A stretch of DNA of 64,000 bases from Calothrix sp. PCC 7103 (lineage in GTDB: Bacteria; Cyanobacteriota; Cyanobacteriia; Cyanobacteriales; Nostocaceae): positions 43,534 to 107,533 of the forward strand of contig NZ_KB217483.1 in NCBI RefSeq assembly GCF_000331305.1. Direction: 5' to 3'. The position numbers and the translations under genes are program-made. This document shows, in pieces, positions 43,283 to 52,393 of the stretch (the stretch's first letter is position 1; each line of letters opens with the position of its first letter). Below the pieces are notes generated by a model. That model did no database searches. It was not told the origin of the DNA and worked only from the letters and a program-made list of their open reading frames with translations.

Positions 43283-46200
43283 TCATCTTCCTAAAGCGAT
43301 GTCCAATCGATTGTTATCCTCAGAATGCCAAGCTTCATAGAAGTCGGGATAAATCATAAATTGAGCGCAGTGCCAAATGATTTCATAGCAATTATTAAAT
43401 CGTTCAAAATCACTATTGTATAATTTATCTGTTAAATAACCTTTTAATATAGTGATAATTTCGGGCATACTCTGAGTTTCAAATAATACATTTTTTAAAA
43501 GTTGGACTGCTTGCTTTTGAAGCGATTTTTCTTGGGATTGCAACAATAACTTTACTAAGAAATCACTAATTATTGGGTTGTCTTTATCAATTTGTGACAA
43601 TTTCTCTATAATATGCAAACTAATTAGGTCATTGGAAGAATTTTTGACTAATTTCGCTAATATATTAACAGTCATAGGATTGTCCTTGTAAACTTCTACT
43701 AAAGTAGACACTGAGTATCTTAATATTGCCTCGTCCTGAGATTGGGCAATTAAATTTACCAAAGTATCAAATCCAATTTGATGCTCTTTGGTAACTTTTC
43801 CTAAAAATTCTGCCGCTTGCCTCAGTACATATTCATTTCTTGAGGTTTTGATTAAATTAATTAACGTTTGAATTATAATTGAATTATCGCTATCAATTTC
43901 TATTAAACTTTCTACTGCTGTTAATTGAGTTGATTCTTCTTTAGTTCTATATATTAAATTAACCAAAACCTGGGCTGCGGTAGTACTGTGTTTACCTATC
44001 CACCTTAAGCTTAAAGCTGCTTGATGACAGAGAGATTCATTCTCAGAGTAATTAATTAAGTCAACAAATGTATTAATAATACTTAGATGATTTATGCGAG
44101 TTCTGCTCAACCCAGCCATTGCTAAAATACAAGTAAATTCATCCTCAAATTGATGATTTTGAAGTAATGCTATAAAGGTTGCTATAGCTTTAGGATTACT
44201 TTGAGTTATTTTTCCTAAACTGCCTGTTGCTTGCCTACGTGTATATTTATGTTGAGAGTTTTTAATCATATAAATCAAAGCATCAACTATATCTTGGCTA
44301 TCTGCTTTAATAAATTCAAAACAAATAGCTATCTGTTTATGTACAAGTTCATTCTTACATTTATAAACTAGCTTAATTAAACTATCAATTATATTTTGAT
44401 TGTGTTTTGCAATTTCTCCTAAAGCATATTGTAAAGTAGGGCAATGAGGTAGATAATCTAAATTATGTATTTTGTAGAAATTTTTATTTTCGGTATCTAA
44501 ACAAATAAATTCATCTGGTTTTTCCATTATATTTAATAACATTGTTATACTTGATGTGTTTTTTCTGGTTATTTTTCCTAGAATCTCTATAATCCTATTA
44601 ATATGAGCTTGATTTTGGTTCGTTTGTATTAACCTAATTAAAGTTGCAATAGCAATTGAATTATCGTAATCAATTTCTCCTAAAATTTCTGCTATTTTAA
44701 TTAAATAATATTGATTATTACTGTTTTCAATTAACTGTACTAAAAATTTTATTGCTATTGTGCGAGTAGTTTGTGGTATTACTGCCTTGGCTGCTTCTGT
44801 AATTGGTCTAATAATTTTCGATTGGTTGAAAAGGCAAATATTACCAAAAGCCGCTAGTATCAAAATATTTATAATTTTTTCAGCATATTTATAATTTACA
44901 AACTCATTAATTGAAACTGCAACTAAAAAATAGGCTATACATTCATAATGATATCCACATCCATCTTGAAAGTTTAATAAAGCGATGATAAATTCTTCTT
45001 TTATCTTTTCAGAAACTTTATTTTTATTTCGTCCTAACCACAATATAATTGTCTGTTTCCATTGTGGTTCAAACACACGATATCTACGATATTGGCTAGG
45101 CTTATCTTTGTCTTTAACTGGTTTGTCTTTATGTTTTCTAGGTAAGAAAAAATCCCAATCATCAACTCCTAACGCTGCAAAATATTCCTGAAATGTCGGA
45201 TGATAAAAAGCATAAACTTCTTCTTGGGTATCGGCCTCCGCTGCAATACCAACTTTGTTTAACCATCCTAACTGTAATGCTAACCAAAATAAAGAACCTT
45301 TATCTTCTGGGTCTCCTAATAAATTACTTATAAATTCATGGTGTAGTCGAAAGCGAGAACTTTCTCCATCTAATGCTTGCTTTGCTAAATCTCCCAATGC
45401 TGCATTTAATTCCCGTCGTTGCTTTTCTGTTGTATGAAAGCGGTTTGATTTCCAACTATAAAAATGTTTGACAAATAGATGATAAAGTCCAGCTTTTGTA
45501 TCTGGCAAACCTTTCTCAGTACTCTGCCAAGTCGCGCACAATAATGCTAATAGTAAAGGATTTTTAACTAAATCTTGAATGCGTTGACGTTCAGGTTTAT
45601 TCAATTCTTGCCATAATTCCTCTTCTTTCTTATTCCTCTCTTTATTTTGGAGAGGGTTTTGATAGGCAGGCTTCTGCAGATGGAACCAATTATTAATAAA
45701 CTGCTTTACTTGTAATGGATAATCAAAATCTAACAACCGAAACGTTTCAAAATCATTCAATGCATTGAGGTTTGCTTCCCAAACATTTAATCGACAGGTT
45801 AAAACTACGCACGACTTTGCTATCCATCCGTCTAATTGAGATGATATTACTTGTAACGGGGAATTAGTACCCCCCACTATTTCATCTACCCCATCCAATA
45901 ATAACCAAACCTGCCCTGATTCAAAGCTACTAATAAAATCGCTTTTAGTTGCTGGTGTTAAATTGGAAACCGCTTTAGGCAGCCACGATTCTCGTAAATA
46001 CTCATCAAAATTTTGGAAACTCCCATTTTGCAATTGTAAGTCAGCTAAGGAAATCCAAATTGGTAAACCTAAGTTCTCCTCTATTATCCAAAAGGCAATA
46101 GTTTGCAATAATGTAGTTTTACCTGCACCTGGTTCCCCAATTAAAGCAATGCGTTTGCCTTGAGTTTTACCAATACCTTGTTTTAACACTTTCTCTAAAA

Positions 46201-46933
46201 AATCATCATGCTGCAACTTCTGGCGTTCCTCATATTCAACAGGTTGTATAAGTTGCGAGCCAAATTCAGGTGTTATATTTTCTTGCCGTTTGTCGGGTTT
46301 AGTGCGTTGTACAAGTGCCAAAGGAACATGAATGTCATCAAACTGAAATTTCATGTCTTCATGGGTATAAAGTAATTCATCTGTTGTCAAACGTTTGTGT
46401 TTATTCAGCATTTCACCACAAATATGGCGCCAGTTAATGCTGTTACTTGCTGTTTGTGTAGTCAAGGAACTTTTTCGTGGATTCGTCTTAGAGTGTTCTT
46501 TCCACTTATGTTTTACTACCTCTAAATTCTCTTGAACCGTAGCCGTTTGATGTTTTAGCGCTATAGCAAATTTCCAATAGCCCTTATTTTTGGCTGACTT
46601 ATTATCTTGACGCACACCTAATTCCGACAATAAATCGAGTACTGTTTGAATTTCTTCTAACTCTTTATGTTTGGGGCACTTTAAAGTTTTACCAGCTTCC
46701 TGTATTTGCTTGAGTAGGTATTCTTTTTTTGTCCCTAATTCAACTGTACGGCTTGCTTTGGCATTGGTTTTTTTAGTGTCAAATCCCGTAATACGCAATT
46801 TATCATTTTCCCACTTGGCAATAAGCGGTAACTTTAAATCCTCTAATTGATGTTCTGATAGTTGTAGCAAAGCTTCTACCAACGAGAGCGCATTTTCTAA
46901 AACTGATTCATCCCAACGAATATTCCTTGCCAT
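43283..46933 (-). CDS. NACHT NTPase with HEAT repeats (bacterial NLR-like)
   Basis: I prefer the ATG at 46933 (MARNIRWDES...) over the upstream one at 47002, whose leader is hydrophobic and not family-like; this gives about 1216 residues. The N-terminal ~200 residues are a helical region of unknown fold with LLSELGVRQDNKSAKNKGYW. A NACHT NTPase follows with Walker A RIALIGEPGAGKTTLLQ (around residue 265), Walker B VWLLLDGVDEIVGG, and a sensor CVVLTCRLNVW. From ~residue 640 to the end is a long alpha-helical HEAT-like array of about 30-residue units. This is the architecture of bacterial NACHT proteins used in antiphage defence. Effector identity in the N-terminus is not known. It lies next to the mobilisation genes as cargo of the element. 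Confidence 0.85.
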   Translation of the reverse strand: MARNIRWDESVLENALSLVEALLQLSEHQLEDLKLPLIAKWENDKLRITGFDTKKTNAKASRTVELGTKKEYLLKQIQEAGKTLKCPKHKELEEIQTVLDLLSELGVRQDNKSAKNKGYWKFAIALKHQTATVQENLEVVKHKWKEHSKTNPRKSSLTTQTASNSINWRHICGEMLNKHKRLTTDELLYTHEDMKFQFDDIHVPLALVQRTKPDKRQENITPEFGSQLIQPVEYEERQKLQHDDFLEKVLKQGIGKTQGKRIALIGEPGAGKTTLLQTIAFWIIEENLGLPIWISLADLQLQNGSFQNFDEYLRESWLPKAVSNLTPATKSDFISSFESGQVWLLLDGVDEIVGGTNSPLQVISSQLDGWIAKSCVVLTCRLNVWEANLNALNDFETFRLLDFDYPLQVKQFINNWFHLQKPAYQNPLQNKERNKKEEELWQELNKPERQRIQDLVKNPLLLALLCATWQSTEKGLPDTKAGLYHLFVKHFYSWKSNRFHTTEKQRRELNAALGDLAKQALDGESSRFRLHHEFISNLLGDPEDKGSLFWLALQLGWLNKVGIAAEADTQEEVYAFYHPTFQEYFAALGVDDWDFFLPRKHKDKPVKDKDKPSQYRRYRVFEPQWKQTIILWLGRNKNKVSEKIKEEFIIALLNFQDGCGYHYECIAYFLVAVSINEFVNYKYAEKIINILILAAFGNICLFNQSKIIRPITEAAKAVIPQTTRTIAIKFLVQLIENSNNQYYLIKIAEILGEIDYDNSIAIATLIRLIQTNQNQAHINRIIEILGKITRKNTSSITMLLNIMEKPDEFICLDTENKNFYKIHNLDYLPHCPTLQYALGEIAKHNQNIIDSLIKLVYKCKNELVHKQIAICFEFIKADSQDIVDALIYMIKNSQHKYTRRQATGSLGKITQSNPKAIATFIALLQNHQFEDEFTCILAMAGLSRTRINHLSIINTFVDLINYSENESLCHQAALSLRWIGKHSTTAAQVLVNLIYRTKEESTQLTAVESLIEIDSDNSIIIQTLINLIKTSRNEYVLRQAAEFLGKVTKEHQIGFDTLVNLIAQSQDEAILRYSVSTLVEVYKDNPMTVNILAKLVKNSSNDLISLHIIEKLSQIDKDNPIISDFLVKLLLQSQEKSLQKQAVQLLKNVLFETQSMPEIITILKGYLTDKLYNSDFERFNNCYEIIWHCAQFMIYPDFYEAWHSEDNNRLDIALGR

Positions 46934-47104
46934 CAACTCAAATATAAATAAAATATTAAGAAATTCAGTTTCCCCAAACAGAAAAACTTCCTCAAAGAGC
47001 AAACCCTGAGACTACAAGCATTATAGACACTGCTTGAGGAATGTGTGTGGGAAATAACCCAAGAAAACAATTTACCTCGTAAACACAAATACGAGGCACA
47101 CCAA

Positions 47105-47338
47105 ATGTCTACACAAAAACCGAACTCCAAGCTCAGTCAGAAAATTATTACTTTGTTATTGATTGTGAAGCTGATGCTTATTGGCGCCCAAGCTGACAAA
47201 CGCATTCAACAAGGAGATGCACCGATTGAAGTCTTAATTTGGATGATTAACCAGTGCATACCTGTATTGCAACAAGCTGGCAAGCTAGGAGATCAACAGA
47301 AGCAGGACAATCAAAAAAATTTGAAGGCGAAAAAGTAA
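47105..47338 (+). CDS. Small hypothetical protein
   Basis: Start at ATG 47105 (the frame opens at 47045, but this ATG starts a better protein). The 77 residues have a hydrophobic segment (IITLLLIVKLMLIGAQA) and a Gln/Lys-rich tail. It could be a small membrane protein. Divergent from the NACHT gene, it may be a part of its cassette, but that is only inferred from position. Confidence 0.5.
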   Translation: MSTQKPNSKLSQKIITLLLIVKLMLIGAQADKRIQQGDAPIEVLIWMINQCIPVLQQAGKLGDQQKQDNQKNLKAKK

Positions 47339-47432
47339 TTTTTTTGGCTTTCACCTTTATCGACTCAAACAAAGGGTTTAGAGTTTTCCTCCAAACTTAG
47401 CAACACAAACATACTACTTACAGAAAATACGG

Positions 47433-47651
47433 ATGTCACCACTGCTTGCTCCATATAAAAACACGGCGCCAAGGAGTACGTGTGCCAAGGCGCTGAGTAG
47501 GGTTTACGTAGGGAAGCAATCAGGTTATTTGCTGTATAAATTATGCTTCAACCCTACCTACACCCTAGCTAATAATTATGTCAAAAGTGATATGAGTTTA
47601 AATGGCTATCGTTGGTGCCTAATATCTTTACAACCCAATCTGTTTATTTGA
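47433..47651 (+). repeat. Copy A of a diverged 220-nt repeat with coding-like frame
   Basis: Aligned without gaps to 52616-52834 over about 200 nt, starting with CTTGCTCCATAT and sharing words through CAACACGGCGCC-like and AGTAGGGT. Both copies can be read as a 72-codon peptide (LLAPYxNTAP...), but differences fall as often on amino-acid-changing as on silent positions. A potential stem GTAGGGTT/AACCCTAC (around 47502 and 47555) has compensatory changes in the other copy. RNA or small peptide is undecided. Confidence 0.5.
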
Positions 47652-47654
47652 TGG

Positions 47655-47712
47655 ATGTCGCGATACTAACGTAAGCCTTGTATATAGATGGGCTTTGTAC
47701 ATATCGCGACAT
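47655..47712. repeat. Nested inverted repeat (11-bp outer stem)
   Basis: Arms ATGTCGCGATA (47655-47665) and TATCGCGACAT (47702-47712), with inner AAGCC/GGCTT pairs. A 58-nt hairpin in otherwise gene-free DNA. Confidence 0.7.
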
Positions 47713-47801
47713 TCTTGTTGGATACCATAATTTTGGTAGAGGTGTTGCTATATATGGCGTTATTTATTTTCCTATGCGATGAAGAAAAACAGCCTAATGT
47801 A

Positions 47802-47857
47802 GCATAAGTGTTTCGCTAAAGCAGAAAAGTGCGTAATCACTTCAAAGTACTTATGCT
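47802..47857. ncRNA. Possible structured RNA or origin element
   Basis: Outer stem AGCATAAGT / ACTTATGCT (9 bp), enclosing a second hairpin AAGTG-CGTAAT-CACTT (47827-47842). The nesting is unlike a simple terminator. Neighbouring DNA (47652-47999) has no gene. Low confidence that it is transcribed. Confidence 0.3.
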
Positions 47858-47999
47858 TACTTGTTGTTTAGATATTTTTTATTTAATCATCCTTGATTTA
47901 TAAAAAATGCGGCGATTGCGGTGAGGTCTTCACAGCAGGAGCGTAAATTAAGGGCACTTGCGTTCTGGTGTGCGGAAACTGAAACTGTTCAAAGAATTA

Positions 48000-48377
48000 T
48001 CATGCCTCCTGCAACTGTTGAGAAACCTGAATTTCTGGCAGTGGCTCTAATGGGCTAGTAATAGGGGCATAGCGACAATAACAAATAACAATAGTTTTAA
48101 ATTCAGCTACTGGTAAATCTGGAACGTATTCTTCAACCCTGCTAACTTCCCAGTCTCCTACCCTGCTGTGAGTACTGGCGCCAGGAAATTTCGGGTCAAC
48201 AAACTGCTCTATGCGATGATATTCTTGTAACCGATAACCTGGTTGGGGTAGTGGACGCTTTGATGAGTCATAATGTTCTGCGAGAATATCAGTACATGCC
48301 CCTGTGTGAGCTAATATCATTTTTTTCCATTGTTCAGCAGATGCGTTTTCGGCTTTGAAAATAATATACTTACTCAT
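48000..48377 (-). CDS. Hypothetical cyanobacterial protein
   Basis: Start ATG 48377 (MSKYIIFKAENAS...) overlaps the stop of an upstream 43-codon ORF in TTACTCAT arrangement, so the two are coupled; ATG 48386 is an alternative. The 125-residue product has alternating strands (FKTIVICYCRYAPI) and conserved-looking WEVSRVEEYVPDL. No known domain. It is the third gene of a small minus-strand set with a ribbon-helix-helix gene at the front. Confidence 0.55.
   Translation of the reverse strand: MSKYIIFKAENASAEQWKKMILAHTGACTDILAEHYDSSKRPLPQPGYRLQEYHRIEQFVDPKFPGASTHSRVGDWEVSRVEEYVPDLPVAEFKTIVICYCRYAPITSPLEPLPEIQVSQQLQEA
48303..48325. repeat. 23-bp direct repeat, copy 1
   Basis: TGTGTGAGCTAATATCAT plus a T-run; the same 23 nt occur at 49009-49031. 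Copy 1 lies inside the hypothetical gene, copy 2 at the 3' end of the LysR gene. Confidence 0.85.
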
Positions 48378-48501
48378 CGTCATCATTCTCCTGAAAATAA
48401 CTAGGAAATTCTGTTTTACCCTCAAAAACACAATCAAATTCCAGTATTCTGGTATTTGTCGGTTCTACCCGTAGTAATGTCCAATCATATCTAGATGCCA
48501 T
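48370..48501 (-). CDS. Small 43-aa ORF coupled to the next gene
   Basis: ATG 48501 to TAA 48370-48372: MASRYDWTLLRVEP... ending EFPSYFQENDDDE, acidic tail. Its stop overlaps the next start by 8 nt. Coupling and composition support it, though no family is recognised. Confidence 0.5.
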   Translation of the reverse strand: MASRYDWTLLRVEPTNTRILEFDCVFEGKTEFPSYFQENDDDE

Positions 48502-48628
48502 TTGACGACATAAGGAGCGGATGACTTACTGCATGTCGAGAAACGTTTTCTTTGGGGTCGTACCTACTACTTTCGTTGTTGCGCCCTGCGGTCATTATTT
48601 ATACGAACCTATTTTCAGTTGTACTCCT

Positions 48629-48796
48629 TTACGATGCTTGCTGACCTTGTTTGTTTTTATCCTCTGCAATTGCCCGTTTAGCCAAAATCTTGACAAACTG
48701 CGGCAATGTTACAAAGTTTCTCTCTGCTAACCCCTGAAGATAATTGTATTCATCAGGGGTTAATCGAATTGACACTTGTGGGTTATTAGATGGCAT
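48629..48796 (-). CDS. Ribbon-helix-helix DNA-binding protein
   Basis: A 55-residue protein: MPSNNPQVSIRLTPDEYNYL then LAERNFVTLPQFVKILAKRAI, a typical ribbon-helix-helix (strand, helix, turn, helix). RHH proteins of this size are antitoxins or plasmid copy-number regulators. It starts a set on the minus strand that continues with the 43-aa and 125-aa ORFs after a 127-bp gap. It may regulate that set. Confidence 0.6.
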   Translation of the reverse strand: MPSNNPQVSIRLTPDEYNYLQGLAERNFVTLPQFVKILAKRAIAEDKNKQGQQAS

Positions 48797-49008
48797 TTAT
48801 AGTAATTTGACTACTACTCAACATCTTAAGCGCTCACAGCAAAAAAGCGTATTTCTCAGCAAGTGCCAACAAGTGCTAGCACCTGATAACACCATATCAC
48901 CACATAGACTGCACGTACAATCGATTTACAAATTGTTATAAATTAACTTTAGGAACATCATTACAGGCGACCAAAATTAAACTATCAGCCTTTGAATCAT
49001 GGCGCCTT

Positions 49009-49031
49009 TGTGTGAGCTAATATCATTTTTT
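49009..49031. repeat. 23-bp direct repeat, copy 2
   Basis: Identical to 48303-48325. Lies over the LysR gene's stop (49023). Suggests past recombination joining these segments. Confidence 0.85.
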
Positions 49032-49907
49032 GATCAGTTCAAGGAACCGATGTAATATATTTGACGAGTTATTACGGCGCCAAACAGCAACCAATTCAAC
49101 TGTCTCGGTTTTTCCTTCAATACACCTATAAACAACACCTTTGCGTTGAAGATTCTGGGCATTCGCGGGAAGTAATGCAACCCCAACTCCTCCTGCTACT
49201 AATCCTAAAATTGTTGTCATTAGCATAGCTTCACTCGTAACTTTTGGAACAAACCCAGCTTGACTACAAAGGTGATACATCTTATCGGCTAAACTTGGAA
49301 CAAGCTGACGAATTGGTAGAACAAATTCTTCTTCTGCAAGCGCTTTTAGTGGTATTTCTGGTAAAACCGCTAGTGGGTGAGCTTCTGGAAGAACAAGAAT
49401 TAATGGTTCAACTAAAATTGTTGTAAAACTCAGGTCATCATACTCAATAATCTCCGATGGTAGATGAAAAAAGCCAACATCAAGTGAAGAGGAACGCAGC
49501 GCTTGTATTTGTAAATAAGTTGCAAGTTCACGCCAAACTAATTGAACTTCTCTCATGTGTGTACGTTGTAAGCGTAGGATATCAGGTAACACACTATTGG
49601 CTATCGAGCTTGTAAACCCAACAGTCAAGCGACCTAGTTTACCTTGATGAACTCGTTGTGCTAATTTTACAGCTTGTTCAGCTTGAGCTATGGCTAAACG
49701 GGCTTCTTCTAAAAATGTTTGCCCTGCGGGTGTTAGTTCAAGAGGGCGTCTTCTACGGTCAACAAACATTTGTACGCCTAACTCTTCTTCTAAATCTTGA
49801 ATCTGTTTGCTTAAAGGGGGTTGAGCCATATGCAACCGTGTAGCGGCACGGCTAAAATTCAACTCTTCGGCGACAGCAATGAAATAGCGCAGATGCCTTA
49901 GTTCCAT
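49023..49907 (-). CDS. LysR-type transcriptional regulator
   Basis: A 294-residue LTTR. N-terminal winged helix: MELRHLRYFIAVAEELNFS then LHMAQPPLSKQIQDLEEELG and RRRPLELTPAG. The rest is a two-lobe effector domain (LTVGFTSSIANSVLPDIL, LVAGGVGVALLP). It is divergent from an aspartoacylase gene across 163 bp with an inverted repeat, the classical arrangement of an LTTR and its target. The effector is unknown; an N-acyl aspartate is a reasonable guess. Confidence 0.92.
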   Translation of the reverse strand: MELRHLRYFIAVAEELNFSRAATRLHMAQPPLSKQIQDLEEELGVQMFVDRRRRPLELTPAGQTFLEEARLAIAQAEQAVKLAQRVHQGKLGRLTVGFTSSIANSVLPDILRLQRTHMREVQLVWRELATYLQIQALRSSSLDVGFFHLPSEIIEYDDLSFTTILVEPLILVLPEAHPLAVLPEIPLKALAEEEFVLPIRQLVPSLADKMYHLCSQAGFVPKVTSEAMLMTTILGLVAGGVGVALLPANAQNLQRKGVVYRCIEGKTETVELVAVWRRNNSSNILHRFLELIKK

Positions 49908-49919
49908 ATCTGAGTTAGT

Positions 49920-49944
49920 TAACTATATCTTTTAAGTATAGTTA
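49920..49944. promoter_or_regulatory. Inverted repeat between divergent genes (LysR box candidate)
   Basis: TAACTATA, 9-nt spacer, TATAGTTA. It lies 12-37 bp upstream of the LysR start and 127-151 bp upstream of the aspartoacylase start, and has the T-N11-A layout. Confidence 0.6.
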
Positions 49945-50070
49945 GTCGTTGAAATAAGTATTTTACATATAGTAAGAGTTTATTTATATTTGAACTAACA
50001 AAAGCAAAGTATTTACTTTCTATCCAGCTAAATAAACAATCAATATTTGGTAAAGGGAGAAATATCCTCT

Positions 50071-50982
50071 ATGACCGTAAACCGAATTCAACGGGTTGCA
50101 ATCGTTGGTGGTACGCATGGAAACGAATTTACAGGCGCCTATTTGGTAAAAAAGTTTGAAAGATTTCCAAATCTAATTAAACGGTCGAGCTTTGAAACCT
50201 TGACTCTGTTAGCAAATCCCAAAGCATTTGCACTCGGACGACGATATATAGACTGTGATTTGAATCGTTGTTTCAGTAAAGAGAAGTTGAGCAATCCTAG
50301 TCCAACTGCCTTAGAAGAAAATCTTGCTCAAGCTATTGAGAAAATATTTAGACCAAAAGAAAACTCCAACGTTGATTTCATCATTGACTTACATAGCACA
50401 ACTGCCAACATGGGATTGACTATTATCCCAGTAGATAAAAATCCGTTCAATATGAGGCTAGCTGCGTATCTGTGTTCTATAAATCCACTTGTGCATGTTT
50501 ATTCTTGGCATATGACTGGACAAGAAAGCCCTTTTCTAAGGTCAATCTGTCAACTGGGCTGTACAATTGAGGTTGGTTCAATTGCTCAAGGTGTTTTGAA
50601 CGCAACGTTATTTGAGCAAACCGAAAAACTTATTTACACGATTCTCGATTATTTGGATGCTTATAACCAAGGTCAGTTGAAGGAAATTTCTTCGACATTG
50701 ACACTTTATCAATGCGTGGAGATGATTGACTATCCAAAAAATCTGACGGGAGAATTACAAGCAATGATTCACCCCCAGCTTCAATTTAGAGACTATCAAC
50801 CTCTCAATCATGGCGCCCCGATGTTTTTGACTTTTGATGGACAAGCTATTACCTACTCAGGCTTTGCAACTGTTTATCCTGTTTTCATCAATGAAGCAGC
50901 TTACTACGAAAAAGGAATTGCAATGTGTTTAACCGAAAAACAACTTCATGCTCCCGGCGCCTTTAATCAACTATTTTTTTGA
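50071..50982 (+). CDS. Aspartoacylase-like zinc hydrolase
   Basis: Start at ATG 50071, with AAAGGGAGA about 10 nt upstream; an earlier TTG frame is less likely. The 303-residue enzyme has the zinc motif GGTHGNEFTG (His16, Glu19), substrate-binding RR and DLNRCF, the third ligand region DLHSTTANMG, and TIEVGSIAQG with the catalytic Glu. Family members release acetate or a longer acyl group from N-acyl-aspartate, or act on succinylglutamate. The C-terminal beta domain (YQPLNHGAPMFLTFDGQ) is as in aspartoacylases. Divergent from LysR; 3' end overlaps the convergent WGR gene by 20 bp. Confidence 0.88.
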   Translation: MTVNRIQRVAIVGGTHGNEFTGAYLVKKFERFPNLIKRSSFETLTLLANPKAFALGRRYIDCDLNRCFSKEKLSNPSPTALEENLAQAIEKIFRPKENSNVDFIIDLHSTTANMGLTIIPVDKNPFNMRLAAYLCSINPLVHVYSWHMTGQESPFLRSICQLGCTIEVGSIAQGVLNATLFEQTEKLIYTILDYLDAYNQGQLKEISSTLTLYQCVEMIDYPKNLTGELQAMIHPQLQFRDYQPLNHGAPMFLTFDGQAITYSGFATVYPVFINEAAYYEKGIAMCLTEKQLHAPGAFNQLFF

Positions 50983-52393
50983 TATCCCCAAAGGCTCGAT
51001 AAAAACCTCCACGACCTGAAGAACGCAGTTCTGAAACTAGATAGCGCTCACCTTCGATGCGGATGTCCCTAGGGAACTGAACTTTCCAGTTAGGGTTATA
51101 TCCTGGAGACACAGCCCGAATTCTCAATTTACTACCTTCGCAATAGCATTCAACTATTACAGCTTGGGCAACTTCGGCAGGTGTAGCCAATTGTAATTCA
51201 GTCGAAGGTGCTATGCCTTGTTGATTCGGTGCTTTAATAACTGTAGCTTGAGGGACATTGCCTGACTGAGCTTCGGAGATTGCGTTTGGGCTAGCATCAA
51301 TACAAGCTAAGGTACCATCGGTGGTAACTATATAGATACGGTTATTGAAAAATTGCATCGAAAGGGCTGAACCGCAACCGGTACCCAGTTTCCATAGTAG
51401 TTCTCCTGACTCTTGGAAGCAGTACAGGGAGGAACTATCATCACCTGCAAATACATATTTACCATCAACTGTAGCCGCACAAGAATAAACGGAATTATGG
51501 CATGAATAAACTGCACCCACTTCGCCTTTTTTGCTAAAACTATAGACTTTGCGATTACTGGCGCCAGCATAAACAGTCGAAGCTTCTTGCCAACCAAATA
51601 ATACCGCACCTTTGGTAAATTGATTCCACAGCACACGACCATCTTGGTAATCATACATCGTGACACCACCACTATGTCCGTGGTAAACCCCATCAGAGTC
51701 GCAACGCACCATCCATCCGGAATTCCCCTGACTCAACCGAGTCCATTGAGATTCATCATCATGATCAATTGTTGTTAATCCTCCATTCGCATCGGAGACA
51801 GCTAGTAAACCATCTTTAATATCTAACCAAAAAATATCGACGTTTTCATCAATTTTGTATGCTAAACGTGGTAATTTCCCCGTCAAATCATAAACATTCC
51901 CATCATCACAACCCGCATAAATCCAAGCGTCATCAGCAACTAAACACTTCACACCATCAGGTAATTGAAACTGATTAATTACTTTACCTTGAGGGTTGAG
52001 TACAAAAATCTCACCAGATTGATTTCCCACCCAACAACGATTTGCATCGATAAATATTCCGAAAGCGGACGATTGTGATTTGAATTTCCACAAAATTGGC
52101 GCCATCATAGCTTCTGAAGCGCTACTTGTAACAGCACGTCGTGTTACCTGGCGTTTTTGGCGTACTCCCATGAGAGCTACTTCGTAACCACCTTTGAGCT
52201 TCTCGTTAATTTTCTTTTTCGCTTCCGCTTGTGCCTTCTCTGCGCTAGGATAAACCTTACTCTGAATCCGCCCGGAGTCGCCAATACGACCATATCGAAT
52301 AATTAGTTCAGTATCTTTGACTATAATCTCGTAAAATTTATGTGAGCCGACATCAGCCTCAGAAAGCTCTAAATATGTCTTTTCCTCAACCAT
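50963..52393 (-). CDS. WGR domain plus beta-propeller protein
   Basis: Start at ATG 52393, with a strong GGAGGTGG site just upstream; the upstream frame from 52405 is less good. Residues 1-80 form a WGR domain (ELIIRYGRIGDSGRIQSKVY), a fold that binds nucleic acid breaks in PARPs and is found in bacterial proteins. The rest (~110-385) is a WD40/PQQ-like beta-propeller (IFIDANRCWVGNQSGEIFVL, GLLAVSDANGGLTTIDHDDES, VYAGASNRKVYSFSKKG), with a last beta-rich region. No catalytic PARP residues. It may act as a DNA-damage or nucleic-acid sensor scaffold. Confidence 0.85.
   Translation of the reverse strand: MVEEKTYLELSEADVGSHKFYEIIVKDTELIIRYGRIGDSGRIQSKVYPSAEKAQAEAKKKINEKLKGGYEVALMGVRQKRQVTRRAVTSSASEAMMAPILWKFKSQSSAFGIFIDANRCWVGNQSGEIFVLNPQGKVINQFQLPDGVKCLVADDAWIYAGCDDGNVYDLTGKLPRLAYKIDENVDIFWLDIKDGLLAVSDANGGLTTIDHDDESQWTRLSQGNSGWMVRCDSDGVYHGHSGGVTMYDYQDGRVLWNQFTKGAVLFGWQEASTVYAGASNRKVYSFSKKGEVGAVYSCHNSVYSCAATVDGKYVFAGDDSSSLYCFQESGELLWKLGTGCGSALSMQFFNNRIYIVTTDGTLACIDASPNAISEAQSGNVPQATVIKAPNQQGIAPSTELQLATPAEVAQAVIVECYCEGSKLRIRAVSPGYNPNWKVQFPRDIRIEGERYLVSELRSSGRGGFYRAFGDIKKIVD

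Larger units (their letters stand above)
47652..47999. other. Gene-free region with two hairpins
   Basis: About 350 bp between the repeat copy A and a small gene. Two nested inverted repeats were found (47655-47712 and 47802-47857). No open frame of interest. Candidate site for a small RNA, oriT or replication origin. Confidence 0.4.
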
